64,000 bases of DNA from Halobacillus halophilus DSM 2266 (GCF_000284515.1 NC_017668.1:1736001-1800000); one strand, 5' to 3'; positions 46,922 to 57,344 are shown, numbered from the stretch's first letter. Notes: generated from the sequence alone by a model not told the origin. Made by a program: numbers and translations.

Positions 46922-47689
46922 ATGAATAATCAGGTGGTCATTATTACAGGGGGCTCAAGTGGTATGGGGCTCTATATGGCTAAAAGATTTCTTGAAGAAG
47001 GTGCTAAAGTCGCGATCACAGGACGATCGCAGGAGCGTTTGGAGGAAGCAAAAAAGCAGATCGCTGGAGAAAATGGAGACCATCTTCTACTAATTGCTAT
47101 GGATGTGCGTGAAGTGGAAGACACAAAGAGAATGGTTAATGAAACCGTGGATGCATTTGGTAGAATTGACCATTTGGTTAATAACGCAGCCGGTAATTTT
47201 ATCGTGCCCGCAGAAAAGCTATCCCCAAACGGATGGAATTCGGTCATCAATATTGTATTAAATGGAACGTTCTACTGCAGTCAGGCCGTCGGTAACTATT
47301 GGATAGAAAACCAAATCAAAGGATCTATTTTAAACATGGTCGCTACATATGCATGGGGTGCAGGAGCTGGTGTTATTCATTCTGCATCGGCAAAAGCTGG
47401 AGTGCTTGCTATGACGAGAACGCTTGCTGTGGAGTGGGGAAGTAAGTATGGAATCAGAGCTAATGCCATTGCTCCGGGACCGATTGAACGGACAGGGGGA
47501 GCAGAGCGATTGTTTCAATCCGAAGAAGCGACGGAACGCACGTTGAAGTCTGTTCCTCTTGGTAGAGTAGGACAACCTGAAGAAATTGCTGGTCTTGCTC
47601 GTTTTATACTCTCCGATGAAGCCGCTTACATGAACGGGGAAGTCGTTACGTTGGATGGAGGTCAGTGGCTGAATAAATTTCCATTTTAA
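46922..47689 (+). CDS. fadH: 2,4-dienoyl-CoA reductase-type SDR
   Basis: 255 residues. ITGGSSGMGLYMAKRF, NNAAGNFIVPAE, the FadH-type lack of the usual Tyr in HSASAKAGV, and APGPIERTGGAERL, as in peroxisomal-type 2,4-dienoyl-CoA reductases. It reduces double bonds during breakdown of unsaturated fatty acids. AGGAGG before ATG; terminator follows. Confidence 0.86.
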   Translation: MNNQVVIITGGSSGMGLYMAKRFLEEGAKVAITGRSQERLEEAKKQIAGENGDHLLLIAMDVREVEDTKRMVNETVDAFGRIDHLVNNAAGNFIVPAEKLSPNGWNSVINIVLNGTFYCSQAVGNYWIENQIKGSILNMVATYAWGAGAGVIHSASAKAGVLAMTRTLAVEWGSKYGIRANAIAPGPIERTGGAERLFQSEEATERTLKSVPLGRVGQPEEIAGLARFILSDEAAYMNGEVVTLDGGQWLNKFPF

Positions 47690-47711
47690 TTGGTAAATTA
47701 AAAAAATTATT

Positions 47712-47745
47712 AAAGAAACCGCTGCACGCTGCAGCGGTTTCTTTG
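47712..47745. terminator. bidirectional terminator
   Basis: AAAGAAACCGCTGCA and TGCAGCGGTTTCTTT are perfect arms, between fadH and the convergent trhA-like gene. Confidence 0.88.
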
Positions 47746-47750
47746 TGCAA

Positions 47751-48386
47751 TTAGATTACATAGAAGAAAATAGTGAAGAAATGAAAAATAGAGCCACCAA
47801 GCACAAATAAATGCCAAACCATATGGTGGTACGTGAAGCTTCTCCATACATAAAAGATTGAACCGATGGAATACATCACACCCCCGAGGATCAGGTAAGT
47901 TATTCCTGCTGCCGGCACTTCAGTGGTTAACGGTCCCCACGCAATAATAAGAAGCCATCCCATTAGTACATAGAATAGTGTAGAAAGAACGACAAAACGT
48001 TTTACAAAAAAGACTTTGAAAATGATCCCTAAAATAGCCATTCCCCATATAATTCCAAACAGTGTCCATCCTAAGGAACCACGCAGTGGCACGAGTAGGA
48101 TCGGGGTATAGGTCCCTGCAATAAACAAATAGATAGCTGAATGATCGAAAATCTCGAATAAGTCTTTCATTTTCCCAGCTGGAAAACTATGCACAAGTGT
48201 AGAAGAAACGAACAGCACAAGCATGGTAACCCCGTATATAGAAACGGACACCACATGCCAGGCGTTTCCTTCCAGACTTGCAAATACGACCAGCATCACC
48301 AGCATACCTACACTTAATACAGCACCAATCCCGTGCGTAATAGCGTTCGCTATTTCTTCGCGTCTTGAAAACGTGTGTGTCATCAT
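47751..48386 (-). CDS. trhA: hemolysin III/PAQR family membrane protein
   Basis: 211 residues, seven membrane helices. The PAQR metal motif residues are present: EEIANAITHGIGA, STLVHSF with Ser and His, FDHSAIYLFIAGTYTP with Asp-His, and the C-terminal HMVWHLFVLGGSIFHF. Bacterial TrhA is linked to membrane energy and fluidity rather than to hemolysis. Confidence 0.88.
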   Translation of the reverse strand: MMTHTFSRREEIANAITHGIGAVLSVGMLVMLVVFASLEGNAWHVVSVSIYGVTMLVLFVSSTLVHSFPAGKMKDLFEIFDHSAIYLFIAGTYTPILLVPLRGSLGWTLFGIIWGMAILGIIFKVFFVKRFVVLSTLFYVLMGWLLIIAWGPLTTEVPAAGITYLILGGVMYSIGSIFYVWRSFTYHHMVWHLFVLGGSIFHFFTIFFYVI

Positions 48387-48631
48387 TAGTTTCTCAGCCC
48401 CAATAAATTCATGTTGCTTTTTATTATACGCCTTCGTAAATATTTAATAAACAACAAGGTTTATATATAGATAGATAAGGGGTATAAAAAATAGACTGAA
48501 AACCCTTCAGGAAAAGGTTTGTCGGAATTTGCAGGTCGAGATTTATCCAGATGTATGTTACTATATTTACTGGTTAACCAAAGCGTCTTTCTGCTCCTTC
48601 AGTTGCAAGAGAAAAAGGAGAGAACAAGTTT

Positions 48632-49081
48632 ATGGTAAGTTTAGAAAAAGAAGCATTAGTTATTCCAAAAGTATCCGAGTTAATGATTTCTTCTGAAAAA
48701 GTAGCTCATGTCCAAGTTGGCAATCCATTGGAGCACGCTTTGCTGGTACTGGTAAAGACCGGTTATTCTTCTATTCCTGTTTTAGATCCGACCTTTAAGT
48801 TTAAAGGGGTCATCAGTAAGTCGAAGATTTTAGAAGAAACTCTAGGCATTGAAGAATTTGAATTAAACCGTTTATCTGATATTCAAGTAAAAGAAGTGAT
48901 GGATAAGGATTTTCCATATCTCCATCATGAAGACAGTATGATTGACGCTTTGCATAAGTTAATTGATTTTCCTTTCGTCTGTGTAATTGACGATGATGGT
49001 GAATTTGATGGAATTGTCACCCGGCGTACCATTCTTAAGCAATTTAGTAAGCATTATCACGAGACATTTAAATGGGTATAA
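48632..49081 (+). CDS. cbpB: c-di-AMP-binding CBS protein (CbpB/DarB, YkuL)
   Basis: 149 residues, two CBS domains (about 15-75 and 82-140): TGYSSIPVLDPTFKFKGVIS and FPFVCVIDDDGEFDGIVTRRTIL. Orthologs bind c-di-AMP and, when unbound, stimulate Rel and pyruvate carboxylase. Position before dapH as in B. subtilis, though here R8 and an MFS gene are in between. AAGGAG upstream. Confidence 0.85.
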   Translation: MVSLEKEALVIPKVSELMISSEKVAHVQVGNPLEHALLVLVKTGYSSIPVLDPTFKFKGVISKSKILEETLGIEEFELNRLSDIQVKEVMDKDFPYLHHEDSMIDALHKLIDFPFVCVIDDDGEFDGIVTRRTILKQFSKHYHETFKWV

Positions 49082-49164
49082 ACAAAAGACTATAAATAGC
49101 AGCTATGATAAAATAGAGGGCATCACATCGGTGCCCTCTATTTTATTATGGTTCAGGTCAGGAA

Positions 49165-49765
49165 AATCTACGAGATGATGTTCCAATAAAGCTCCCATTA
49201 CTTGAAGACTTGATTTCGAGGCTTTTGTGAGAATTTGGTCCTGCGGGGGACGATTTCGCTTTTCGCGGGCATGTGCTGAGCTTCCTCGGGCTTAACAGCC
49301 CTGCGGGATCTCACCGATCATGTTCATCCCGCAGAAGTCTTCATCGTCCCCCTCCGGACCTGGCCAAATCAAAAACTCGATACCCTTCAAGACATCAACG
49401 AGTGAATGAGAAAAATGCATGTGCTCATGAGGCTGTTCTTATGCTATAACGATGTAAAATAGCCTGTCATAAAAGCATTTAGGACCGATTAAGAAGGAGA
49501 GCATTCTCTCTTATAAAAGTGGCCGTTATTCTTATTCGGCTGGGTTGGTGGGGAAATGACGAGACTCCCATGGGAGAAGGGACTAGGTGAGATCCCGCAG
49601 GGAGTGAAACGAGCGAGGAAGCTCACCGTTCCCCCATAGGAAAGCGAGTTATTTCCCCACCAACCCTATACCTATTAAGTAACGGACCCCGGATTATCTC
49701 GAAGTCGAGTCTTCCACAATCCGGCTCTATAGCTTAATAGACATTTTATTAAAATCAAAAAAATA
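49165..49765. repeat. dispersed palindromic element R8 (reverse, short B module)
   Basis: About 600 bp. Inner ends AGACTTGATTTCGAGG (49206-) and TTATCTCGAAGTCGAGTCT (49694-), the short B module, the middle CAGGCTATTTTACATCG region, and a full module A. It is the uninterrupted counterpart of R5 around the IS target site. Outer ends eroded. Confidence 0.85.
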
Positions 49766-49855
49766 GAGTCTTACAAAAAACGTACGATGAAGTGGACTCT
49801 TTCATTACTTTAGCAATATTTAATCTAGCGTATGGTTTTAAAGGTGGATGTCCGC

Positions 49856-51331
49856 ATGACAAAGAAAAAGAGAAGAAATCGTGGGCTCGTATTAGCTTCC
49901 ATTATGATGGCGATGTTTCTGGCTGCTATCGAAGCAACGATCGTGTCGACAGCCATGCCGAGCATTGTGGCTGATCTCGGAGGGTTTAGTTTATACAGCT
50001 GGGTATTTTCAGCTTATTTACTAACAAATGCTGCGACAGTATTATTGTTTGGACGCTTATCTGACATATTTGGCCGAAAGCCGATTTTTATGATGGGAAT
50101 CAGCTTATTTTTAATCGGGGCTGTGACCTCTGCGCTTTCTCCTTCGATGGAAGTATTAATTGTTGCCAGACTCATTCAGGGGTTCGGGGCAGGGGCCTTA
50201 ATGCCGATAGCGACCACGATCGTCGGGGATATTTATACAAAGGAAGAACGAGCGAAAATCCAAGGTTATCTGTCCAGTGTATGGGGGATTTCAGCCGTGA
50301 CAGGTCCAGCTCTGGGCGGATTTTTTGTAGATGTGCTCAGTTGGCCGTATGTTTTTTGGATGAACGTTCCGCTTGGCCTGTTGGCTTTACTTGGTGTCAT
50401 TTTTTTCTTCCATGAAGATGTTTCTGAAGAAAAAAGACCCATTGATGTGGCTGGTTCTTTCTGGGTGGTCATTACGATCAGTACACTCATGTTTATCCTG
50501 GTAGAGGGAGGAGTAGGTATCCCCTGGAAATCATGGGCTATGTTTGCTTTATTAATGGCATCTATTATCAGCTTTATTATGTTCTACTTTGTGGAAAGAA
50601 AAGCACGCGAGCCGATGATGCCTTTTCATATTTGGAAGTACCAGTCCATCCGCTATGCGAATTTAACCTCTCTCACGACAGGTATGATACTTATGGGGGT
50701 TACGAGTTATCTTCCGGCGTTTGTACAGGGAGTTATGGAGCAGTCAGCCACTGTGGCAGGCTTCACCTTGACGGCTATGTCGATCGGCTGGCCTATTGCT
50801 TCCACCCTTGCCGGACGGCTTGTGCTCAGAATAGGCTTCCGTCCGACTTCTATTCTCGGCGGAGTATCTCTAATTATAGGAGCTTCATTATTTTCAGTAT
50901 TAACGCCTGATAAAGGCCCATTATTTGCAGCCATTGGCTCTCTGTTCATTGGAATAGGCATGGGGCTCTCCTCAACCTCCTTTATCGTCTCTATTCAAAA
51001 CACGGTAGATTGGAAAACAAGAGGGATAGCGACAGCAACGAACATGTTTATGCGGACTATAGGCAGTGCAATTGGTGCTGCCTTGCTCGGAGGACTGCTG
51101 AACAGCCGGATTAATGCAGCCATTGAACAGTCGGGTTTACCAGATCAATTTACCGTGGATTCCACAAATTTACTTTTACGGGAAAGCGGGAGAAATGAGT
51201 TAGGCAAACGCGCCCTGGAAGTGTTACAATCAGGACTAACTTCAGGGTTGCATGTGGTATATATAGGAATCCTTATACTGGCAATTATAAGTTTTTTATT
51301 GATTTTGCGACTTCCAAAAAAAGAAGTTTGA
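49856..51331 (+). CDS. MFS multidrug exporter, DHA2 (EmrB/QacA) type
   Basis: 491 residues, 14 membrane helices. ATIVSTAMPSIVADLGG, motif A GRLSDIFGRKP, motif B RLIQGFGAGALMP, and motif C GPALGGFFVD in helix 5 (antiporter motif). Start ATG 49856, MTKKKRRN, with AAAGGTGG. Drug/H+ antiporter; substrate unknown. Together with R8 it is inserted between cbpB and dapH relative to B. subtilis. Confidence 0.9.
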   Translation: MTKKKRRNRGLVLASIMMAMFLAAIEATIVSTAMPSIVADLGGFSLYSWVFSAYLLTNAATVLLFGRLSDIFGRKPIFMMGISLFLIGAVTSALSPSMEVLIVARLIQGFGAGALMPIATTIVGDIYTKEERAKIQGYLSSVWGISAVTGPALGGFFVDVLSWPYVFWMNVPLGLLALLGVIFFFHEDVSEEKRPIDVAGSFWVVITISTLMFILVEGGVGIPWKSWAMFALLMASIISFIMFYFVERKAREPMMPFHIWKYQSIRYANLTSLTTGMILMGVTSYLPAFVQGVMEQSATVAGFTLTAMSIGWPIASTLAGRLVLRIGFRPTSILGGVSLIIGASLFSVLTPDKGPLFAAIGSLFIGIGMGLSSTSFIVSIQNTVDWKTRGIATATNMFMRTIGSAIGAALLGGLLNSRINAAIEQSGLPDQFTVDSTNLLLRESGRNELGKRALEVLQSGLTSGLHVVYIGILILAIISFLLILRLPKKEV

Positions 51332-51394
51332 TATCATCCTTGTCGCTTTGATAAAGTAAAGGGTGAAAGAATTACATAAAAGGAGGAGTTTAAC

Positions 51395-52114
51395 TTGAAT
51401 CAAATGGATGCTAATGAAATTATTTCATTTATTTCAAACAGTGAAAAGTCAACACCTGTGAAAGTATATTTAAAAGGGGATCAGCTTGAAAGCCTCGATT
51501 TTGGAGAGCAAGTACAAGATTTTGTCTCCGGGCAATCGGGCGTCATTTTTGGAGAGTGGAAAGTAATCCAGCCTCTACTTGAAAAATACAGCAGTCAGAT
51601 TAATGATTATGTCATTGAGAATGATCGACGTAATTCAGCCATTCCACTTCTTGATCTGAAAAAAGTGAACGCGCGTATTGAACCAGGCGCTATTATCCGT
51701 GACCAGGTAGAAATTGGAGACGGAGCCGTGATTATGCTTGGGGCTATGATCAATATCGGATCTGTGGTAGGAGAAGGCACCATGATTGATATGAACGTCG
51801 TACTTGGAGGCCGTGCTACGGTAGGTAAAAATTGCCATATCGGAGCGGGTGCTGTACTAGCCGGGGTTATTGAGCCACCTTCTGCAAGTCCTGTTGTCAT
51901 TGAGGATGGCGTGGTTATCGGAGCGAATGCTGTTATTCTTGAAGGCGTCACGGTCGGTGAAGGTGCTGTTGTGGCAGCCGGATCGATCGTTACGGCTGAC
52001 GTAGAACCTAATACACTCGTAGCAGGAACGCCAGCGAAGAAAATTAAAGATATCGATGACCAGACCAAATCAAAAACTGAAATTAAACAAGAACTTCGTA
52101 AATTAGATCAATAA
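51395..52114 (+). CDS. dapH: tetrahydrodipicolinate N-acetyltransferase
   Basis: 239 residues. N-terminal helical domain [22 protein letters not shown], then left-handed beta-helix hexapeptide repeats ([51 protein letters not shown]). Acetylates tetrahydrodipicolinate for lysine and cell-wall diaminopimelate. TTG start at 51395 with AGGAGG eight bases before. First of dapH-dapL. Confidence 0.95.
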   Translation: MNQMDANEIISFISNSEKSTPVKVYLKGDQLESLDFGEQVQDFVSGQSGVIFGEWKVIQPLLEKYSSQINDYVIENDRRNSAIPLLDLKKVNARIEPGAIIRDQVEIGDGAVIMLGAMINIGSVVGEGTMIDMNVVLGGRATVGKNCHIGAGAVLAGVIEPPSASPVVIEDGVVIGANAVILEGVTVGEGAVVAAGSIVTADVEPNTLVAGTPAKKIKDIDDQTKSKTEIKQELRKLDQ

Positions 52115-52123
52115 GTATGAATG

Positions 52124-52152
52124 AGGCCTTGCTGAAGCAGCAAGGCCTTTCT
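52124..52152 (+). terminator. hairpin between dapH and dapL
   Basis: AGGCCTTGCTG and CAGCAAGGCCT arms then TTTCTTA. Just before the dapL ribosome site; it may partly terminate or tune dapL expression. Confidence 0.6.
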
Positions 52153-52169
52153 TATAAGGAGGGTCCCCC

Positions 52170-53285
52170 GTGGAACTAGAAAAATTAATTGAAGTAAGAC
52201 GAAATTTGCATCAGATTCCTGAGCTTGGATTTCAAGAAGAAAAAACACAGACATTTTTATTGGACTATATTAAGCAGCTTCCTCAGGAGGCTCTGACCAT
52301 TGAAACGTGGAGAACTGGAATATTTGTCAAAGTGGATGGAAAGAGAGGGGAGAAAACGATCGGCTATCGTGCAGACATTGATGGTTTACCCTTAAATGAA
52401 GAAACAGGCCTCGACTTCCGTTCCGTTCATCAAGGAAGGATGCACGCCTGCGGTCATGATCTTCATATGACGATTGCTTTAGGTGTCTTGACGAGGCTTG
52501 CATCAGATCCGGCTGATCATCATGTGGTCTTTCTGTTCCAACCGGCAGAAGAAGGTCCGGGAGGGGCAGAGCCTATGCTTCAGGCTGATTTTCTAAAGCA
52601 GCATAAACCCGATACCATATTTGGGCTGCATATTGCTCCAGAGCTCCCGGTAGGATCGGTATCCACGAAACCCGGACTGCTTTTTGCGAATACAAGTGAA
52701 TTATTTATCGATTTTAAAGGCGTCGGGGGTCACGCTGCTTTTCCTCATATGGCGAAGGATATGGTCGTTGCAGGCAGTTCGTTTGTCACCCACCTTCAAC
52801 AAATCGTTGCCCGTCGCGTAGACCCGCTCGACAGCGCGGTGATAACAATAGGTAAAATGGAAGCTGGAACTGTACAAAATATTATTGCTCAGGAAGCGAG
52901 ACTTGAAGGGACAATCCGTACCCTGACACCGGAATCGATGGATCAAGTCAAATCGGACATTGAAAAACTGGCAAAAGGATTTGAAATAAGCAACGACTGC
53001 CATATTTCTATTCACTACGGCTCCAATTATTATCAAGTCTTTAATGATACAGAAGCTGTCCAGAGCTTCAAACATACGGTAGATAGCTCTTCTTACGAGT
53101 TTAAAGATGCAAGTATGGCTATGACAGGTGAAGACTTCGGATACATGCTGAAGGAAATTCCTGGATTTATGTTCTGGCTTGGAGTGGAATCAGAAGCCGG
53201 GTTGCACCAATCGGCGCTAAATCCAAAAGAAGAGGCAATGCTTGTAGGAGTGAACCTGGTTGAAGCTCATATGAGAGGACTGTAA
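52170..53285 (+). CDS. dapL: N-acetyldiaminopimelate deacetylase
   Basis: 371 residues of the M20 amidohydrolase family. [28 protein letters not shown], metal motif [21 protein letters not shown] and the C-terminal GEDFGYML. Removes the acetyl group after PatA to give LL-diaminopimelate. GTG start after GGAGGG. Gene name as used for B. subtilis ykuR. Confidence 0.93.
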   Translation: MELEKLIEVRRNLHQIPELGFQEEKTQTFLLDYIKQLPQEALTIETWRTGIFVKVDGKRGEKTIGYRADIDGLPLNEETGLDFRSVHQGRMHACGHDLHMTIALGVLTRLASDPADHHVVFLFQPAEEGPGGAEPMLQADFLKQHKPDTIFGLHIAPELPVGSVSTKPGLLFANTSELFIDFKGVGGHAAFPHMAKDMVVAGSSFVTHLQQIVARRVDPLDSAVITIGKMEAGTVQNIIAQEARLEGTIRTLTPESMDQVKSDIEKLAKGFEISNDCHISIHYGSNYYQVFNDTEAVQSFKHTVDSSSYEFKDASMAMTGEDFGYMLKEIPGFMFWLGVESEAGLHQSALNPKEEAMLVGVNLVEAHMRGL

Positions 53286-53364
53286 ACGATATGGATGCAT
53301 ACCCATCTGCCTTCAGTAAACACTAATAGATGCTTGTTAATACAAAGCAGGGAGGTGGATGGTG

Positions 53365-53607
53365 ATGAAAAGAATAGGGATTGAAGAAAATCTAAGTGAT
53401 ATACGTTCAGCTCTTCAGCAAAAAGGGTATGAATTGGTTGAGATGAAAAAACAGGAGGATGCGGCGAGCTGTGATTGTTGTGTTATTTCCGGGCAGGACC
53501 GCAACGTAATGGGCATCATGGATGCCGAAACCAAAGCTTCTGTTATTGATGCTCATGGGAAGACTGCGGATGAAGTTTGTCAGGAAGTGGACGCTCGTTT
53601 CTCCTAA
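53365..53607 (+). CDS. ykuS: YkuS family (UPF0180) protein
   Basis: About 80 residues: IGIEENLSDIRSALQQKGYELVEM, CDCCVISGQDRNVMGIMD, ADEVCQEVDARF, matching UPF0180. Unknown function. ATG 53365 is 9 bases after GGAGG. Same place as in B. subtilis, after dapL. Confidence 0.8.
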   Translation: MKRIGIEENLSDIRSALQQKGYELVEMKKQEDAASCDCCVISGQDRNVMGIMDAETKASVIDAHGKTADEVCQEVDARFS

Positions 53608-53659
53608 GAAACAGGTGGAGGTTTTTACCTCCAGTACATAGAACAGGGAGAGTTGAATT

Positions 53660-54949
53660 ATGGAATCGACGATTAAACTATTAGCGGTAGGCGTTTTGAT
53701 CATCCTCACAGCTTTTTTTGTGGCCAGTGAATTTGCGATCGTAAAAGTTCGAAAGACACGTGTAGAGGCAAAGGCTGCAGAAGGCAATAAAAAAGCCAAA
53801 AATTCGCTGCGTGTGCTGAACAATCTTGATTATTATTTGTCCGCGTGTCAGCTGGGCATTACGATTACCGCTTTAGGACTCGGGTGGCTTGGTGAACCAA
53901 CGCTTGTAGTCCTGCTGGATCCTTTAATTGGTAATTTTAATTTACCATCCGGGATCACTCATACCGTTTCCTTTGCTATATCTTTCTTCATCATTACATT
54001 TCTGCATGTCGTGCTAGGAGAACTTGCTCCTAAGACAGTAGCCATACAGAAGGCTGAAGCGATAACACTTCTTCTTGCCAGACCTTTGATGTTGTACAGC
54101 AAACTTATGTATCCGTTGATCTGGCTGCTAAACGGGTCTGCGAATATACTTGTTCGCTTATTTGGTTTTCAAACGGCAAATGAGTCTGAGGAAGTCCATT
54201 CAGAAGATGAATTAAGACACATTTTAACGCAAAGCTATCAAAAAGGAGAGATCAACCGTTCCGAGTACACCTATGTGGATCGTATTTTTGAGTTCGACAA
54301 TCGGACGGCTAAAGAAATTATGATTCCACGTACTGAAATGGCTGTGATCGATGTTAATCATTCTATTAAAAATGTTTTGCGCGAGATGAAACAGGAGCGA
54401 TACACCCGCTACCCTGTGGTAGATGGGGATAAGGATCAGGTGATCGGAATTATCCATATGAAAGAATTCTTTTATGAAGATGTCCAGGAGCAGGGATCAC
54501 TCAGGTCCTTTATTAGACCGGTAATGAAAGTGTTTGAAAATGTACCGATTCATGACCTGCTTGTGAAAATGCAGAAAGATCGCACACATATGGTCGTCCT
54601 GATGGATGAGTATGGCGGAACTTCCGGCATCGTGACGGTAGAGGATATTCTGGAAGAAATCGTTGGGGAAATTCGGGATGAATTTGATCATGAAGAAGAG
54701 CGTGAAATTAAACGACTGAAAAATGGTCACTTCCTTCTGGAAGGGAAAACATCCATTCAGGATATCAACGAATTTTTTGAATTAGACTTAGACCACGAAG
54801 ATATCGATACGATTTCCGGCTGGATTTATACTCGCGATTATGAAGCAAGGGAAGGTACCATTGTAGCGGAAGACAAATTACAGTTTAAAATCGTGGATAT
54901 GGAAGACGGTCAGATTAAAAAAGTAGAAGCATGGGAAGATACCCATTAA
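53660..54949 (+). CDS. CNNM/CorC-type membrane protein (hemolysin C family)
   Basis: 429 residues: DUF21 membrane domain (about 1-190, with [15 protein letters not shown] and [10 protein letters not shown]), a CBS pair (about 210-335) with [12 protein letters not shown] and [27 protein letters not shown], and a C-terminal CorC_HlyC domain. Family members take part in Mg2+ or divalent cation handling. It is inserted between ykuS and ykuT relative to B. subtilis. Confidence 0.9.
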   Translation: MESTIKLLAVGVLIILTAFFVASEFAIVKVRKTRVEAKAAEGNKKAKNSLRVLNNLDYYLSACQLGITITALGLGWLGEPTLVVLLDPLIGNFNLPSGITHTVSFAISFFIITFLHVVLGELAPKTVAIQKAEAITLLLARPLMLYSKLMYPLIWLLNGSANILVRLFGFQTANESEEVHSEDELRHILTQSYQKGEINRSEYTYVDRIFEFDNRTAKEIMIPRTEMAVIDVNHSIKNVLREMKQERYTRYPVVDGDKDQVIGIIHMKEFFYEDVQEQGSLRSFIRPVMKVFENVPIHDLLVKMQKDRTHMVVLMDEYGGTSGIVTVEDILEEIVGEIRDEFDHEEEREIKRLKNGHFLLEGKTSIQDINEFFELDLDHEDIDTISGWIYTRDYEAREGTIVAEDKLQFKIVDMEDGQIKKVEAWEDTH

Positions 54950-54952
54950 AAT

Positions 54953-55008
54953 AGCCCGGGTTTCCCCGGGCCAGTTTTAAAAGAGAGCGATTAATCGTTC
55001 TCTTTTTT
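54953..55008. terminator. hairpins between the CNNM gene and ykuT
   Basis: GCCCGGG/CCCGGGC (54953-54972), then AAAAGAGAGCGATTAATCGTTCTCTTTT (54979-55006), a near-perfect palindrome that overlaps the ykuT stop codon region and works both ways. Confidence 0.7.
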
Positions 55009-55836
55009 CGTTACATTTACTTGATGAGGATAAGGAATTTCAATGCCTGCCTGATCGAGAGCTTCTTTCATAGCTTTTCTCAAGTCTCTCTCCACAGCCC
55101 ATTGTTCCATATTTTCCGTTTTTCCTAAGATGCGGATGACAACATCGGAAGAACCTAAGTTTTGAACACCAAGAACGCTTGGCCCTTCTTTAAAACGCTC
55201 ATCGTTTGCAAACTCGTCAGCAACCTCTTTTAGGACAGTCATAGCCTGATCAATGTTTTCGTCATAACCAATACCGATATCCACCAGCGCGCGCATGTTT
55301 CCACGGGAGTGATTGGCTACGCCTGAAATGTTCCGGTTTGGGATGAAATTCAGGGTTCCATCGAAGCTGCGGAGCAGAGTTGTCCGTATACCTACTTCCT
55401 CAACCACTCCGTCATATCCGCCAGCGGTTACGTAGTCTCCCACTTCAACCTGCCGCTCTGATAATAAGAAGAAACCGGTCACAATATCGGAAACCAGTCC
55501 CTGAGCGCCGAAGCCAATGGCAAGACCAACAATTCCTGCTCCAGCGAGCAACGGTCCGATTTCGATTGTAAGCGCACTTAACAGCATGACAATGAAAATG
55601 AAAGTAAGGGAATAGGAAAAAATATTAATAGCCAGTTTTTCAAGCGTCTGACTTCGTCCATCTGATAATTTCCGCTGGTTGCTCATCCGTTTCATTGCCG
55701 CGCCAATAGCTTTTTTACCAAGCGGTTTCACTATAGCAAAGGCAATCAGTAAAAGGAGGATCTTGAGCCCTCCAGTGATAATCCACTCCACGACAACGGA
55801 AGGATTGAATTTAAAACCTTCTTCAAATATATTCAT
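54991..55836 (-). CDS. ykuT: small-conductance mechanosensitive channel (MscS family)
   Basis: 281 residues from ATG 55836 (AAAGGAG upstream). One or two N-terminal helices, then the pore helix SALTIEIGPLLAGAGIVGLAIGFGAQGLVSDIVTGFFLL and the beta domain with VGDYVTAGGYDGVVEEVGIRTTLLRSFDG. It relieves turgor on hypo-osmotic shock, useful for a halophile. Convergent with the CNNM gene. Confidence 0.92.
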   Translation of the reverse strand: MNIFEEGFKFNPSVVVEWIITGGLKILLLLIAFAIVKPLGKKAIGAAMKRMSNQRKLSDGRSQTLEKLAINIFSYSLTFIFIVMLLSALTIEIGPLLAGAGIVGLAIGFGAQGLVSDIVTGFFLLSERQVEVGDYVTAGGYDGVVEEVGIRTTLLRSFDGTLNFIPNRNISGVANHSRGNMRALVDIGIGYDENIDQAMTVLKEVADEFANDERFKEGPSVLGVQNLGSSDVVIRILGKTENMEQWAVERDLRKAMKEALDQAGIEIPYPHQVNVTKKEND

Positions 55837-56072
55837 TTTACGACTCCTTTCTCCAAAACTTGCTAGGGTTCCTTTATAGAATATCGGAAAGTCCAGAATC
55901 ATTTCAATTATTATTTCGTTTTTTGACAATTCATGGAGAACATTTCGGGTGACACATATATAGTTTTACTTTTCTGATGAACTATTGTTTAATGAGAAAC
56001 GGAGTAGCACATACTAATCGTAAGAAAACTTTCTATGGGAACTGATCAGATTAAATTAATTATTACCTAAAA

Positions 56073-56101
56073 TTGACTATAATTAACGTTCTCGTTATAC
56101 T
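56073..56101 (+). promoter_or_regulatory. sigma-A promoter of the peroxiredoxin gene
   Basis: TTGACT and TATACT separated by 17 bp, about 58 bp before ykuU. Confidence 0.75.
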
Positions 56102-56158
56102 AGGTACTGTGATAAAGACAGTCATTACATTTTTAAATTATTTTTCGGAGGGATTCAA

Positions 56159-56701
56159 ATGGCAGATCGTATGGTAGCCAAGCAAGCACCACGCTTTGAA
56201 ATGGATGCAGTACTTCCTAACAAAGAATTCGGTAAAGTTTCACTGGAAGAGAACATGAAGAACGACAAATGGACAGTCCTTTTCTTCTACCCTATGGACT
56301 TCACATTTGTATGCCCTACAGAAATTACAGCGCTATCTGATCGTTTCGATGAATTCGAAGATCTGGATGCTGAAGTAATAGGAGTATCTACAGATACCAT
56401 TCACACACACCTTGCGTGGATCAATACTTCCCGCGAAGATAATGGTCTAGGTGACCTTGAATATCATTTGGCTGCAGATACAAATCACCAGGTATCTAAA
56501 GACTACGGTGTACTGATTGAAGAGGAAGGTGTGGCTCTTCGCGGTCTATTCATCATCAGTCCAGAAGGTGAACTTCAGTATCAAGTAGTTAACCACAACA
56601 ATATCGGCCGTGATGTAGACGAAACGCTTCGAGTCCTGCAGGCCCTTCAAACCGGCGGACTATGCCCGGCTAACTGGAAGCCAGGACAAGAAACCCTATA
56701 A
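56159..56701 (+). CDS. ykuU: 2-Cys peroxiredoxin (YkuU-like)
   Basis: 180 residues, AhpC/Prx1 type. Peroxidatic Cys52 in DFTFVCPTEI, resolving Cys169 in GGLCPANW, and the GG(L)G-type loop region. Reduces hydroperoxides, probably with thioredoxin. Followed by ykuV, as in B. subtilis, across an intergenic hairpin. Confidence 0.93.
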   Translation: MADRMVAKQAPRFEMDAVLPNKEFGKVSLEENMKNDKWTVLFFYPMDFTFVCPTEITALSDRFDEFEDLDAEVIGVSTDTIHTHLAWINTSREDNGLGDLEYHLAADTNHQVSKDYGVLIEEEGVALRGLFIISPEGELQYQVVNHNNIGRDVDETLRVLQALQTGGLCPANWKPGQETL

Positions 56702-56718
56702 ATTCCCTTTAATAAAGA

Positions 56719-56753
56719 TTAAGGGTCTAACATGTCAGGTGTTAGACCCTTTT
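56719..56753 (+). terminator. hairpin between ykuU and ykuV
   Basis: AAGGGTCTAACA and TGTTAGACCCTT perfect arms followed by TT; probably a (partial) terminator. Confidence 0.8.
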
Positions 56754-56785
56754 CCATCTTAAACAAGCAAGAGGAGGATTCGATT

Positions 56786-57238
56786 ATGCGTTTAAGAACA
56801 CCGATGCCTGAATTGCCAGAAGCAACCACATGGTATAACAGCGAGCCATTAACGAAAGAAGATTTAATCGGAAATAAACCGACATTAATTCACTTCTGGT
56901 CAGTTAGCTGCGGAATGTGCAAAGAAGCCATGCCTAATGTCAATGAGTTTCGTGATGAATATAGGGATGATCTAAACGTAATTGCTGTGCATATGCCTCG
57001 CTCTGAAAAAGATCTCGACTTAGATCAAATTCAGGAAGTAGCAAAAGAGCATGGCATTACTCAGCCGATATATGTTGATAATCGGCACGCTCTTACGGAT
57101 GCATTTGATAATCAGTACGTACCTGCTTATTATGTATTTGATGAAGAAGGGAACCTCCGTCATTTTCAAGCTGGAGGCGGCGGAATGAAAATGCTTCGTA
57201 AACGTGTGAATCGCGTACTTGGGCTTAACCAAAAATAA
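56786..57238 (+). CDS. ykuV: thiol-disulfide oxidoreductase (YkuV-like)
   Basis: 150 residues from ATG 56786, which has AGAGGAGG ahead. TlpA/ResA-like thioredoxin fold without signal peptide, active site SCGMC (C42, C45), then YVPAYYVFDEEGNLRHFQ with the cis-Pro. Cytoplasmic thiol:disulfide exchange. Partner of YkuU by position. Confidence 0.9.
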   Translation: MRLRTPMPELPEATTWYNSEPLTKEDLIGNKPTLIHFWSVSCGMCKEAMPNVNEFRDEYRDDLNVIAVHMPRSEKDLDLDQIQEVAKEHGITQPIYVDNRHALTDAFDNQYVPAYYVFDEEGNLRHFQAGGGGMKMLRKRVNRVLGLNQK

Positions 57239-57248
57239 GGAATGACAA

Positions 57249-57287
57249 GAAAGCAATTCCCATATAACTATGGGGATTGCTTTTTTT
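57249..57287 (+). terminator. terminator after ykuV
   Basis: AAAGCAATTCCC and GGGGATTGCTTT arms with a T run. Confidence 0.85.
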
Positions 57288-57344
57288 ACGTTAGGGCAAG
57301 TTAAATGGAAGCTTTGTTGTTGAATTTTTATAAGCATGTATTCA

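Noticed and set aside
56060-56110. PerR box in the ykuU promoter (TATAATTAA-like sequence).
   Set aside because: No good match to the TTATAATNATTATAA palindrome; only the sigma-A promoter can be supported.
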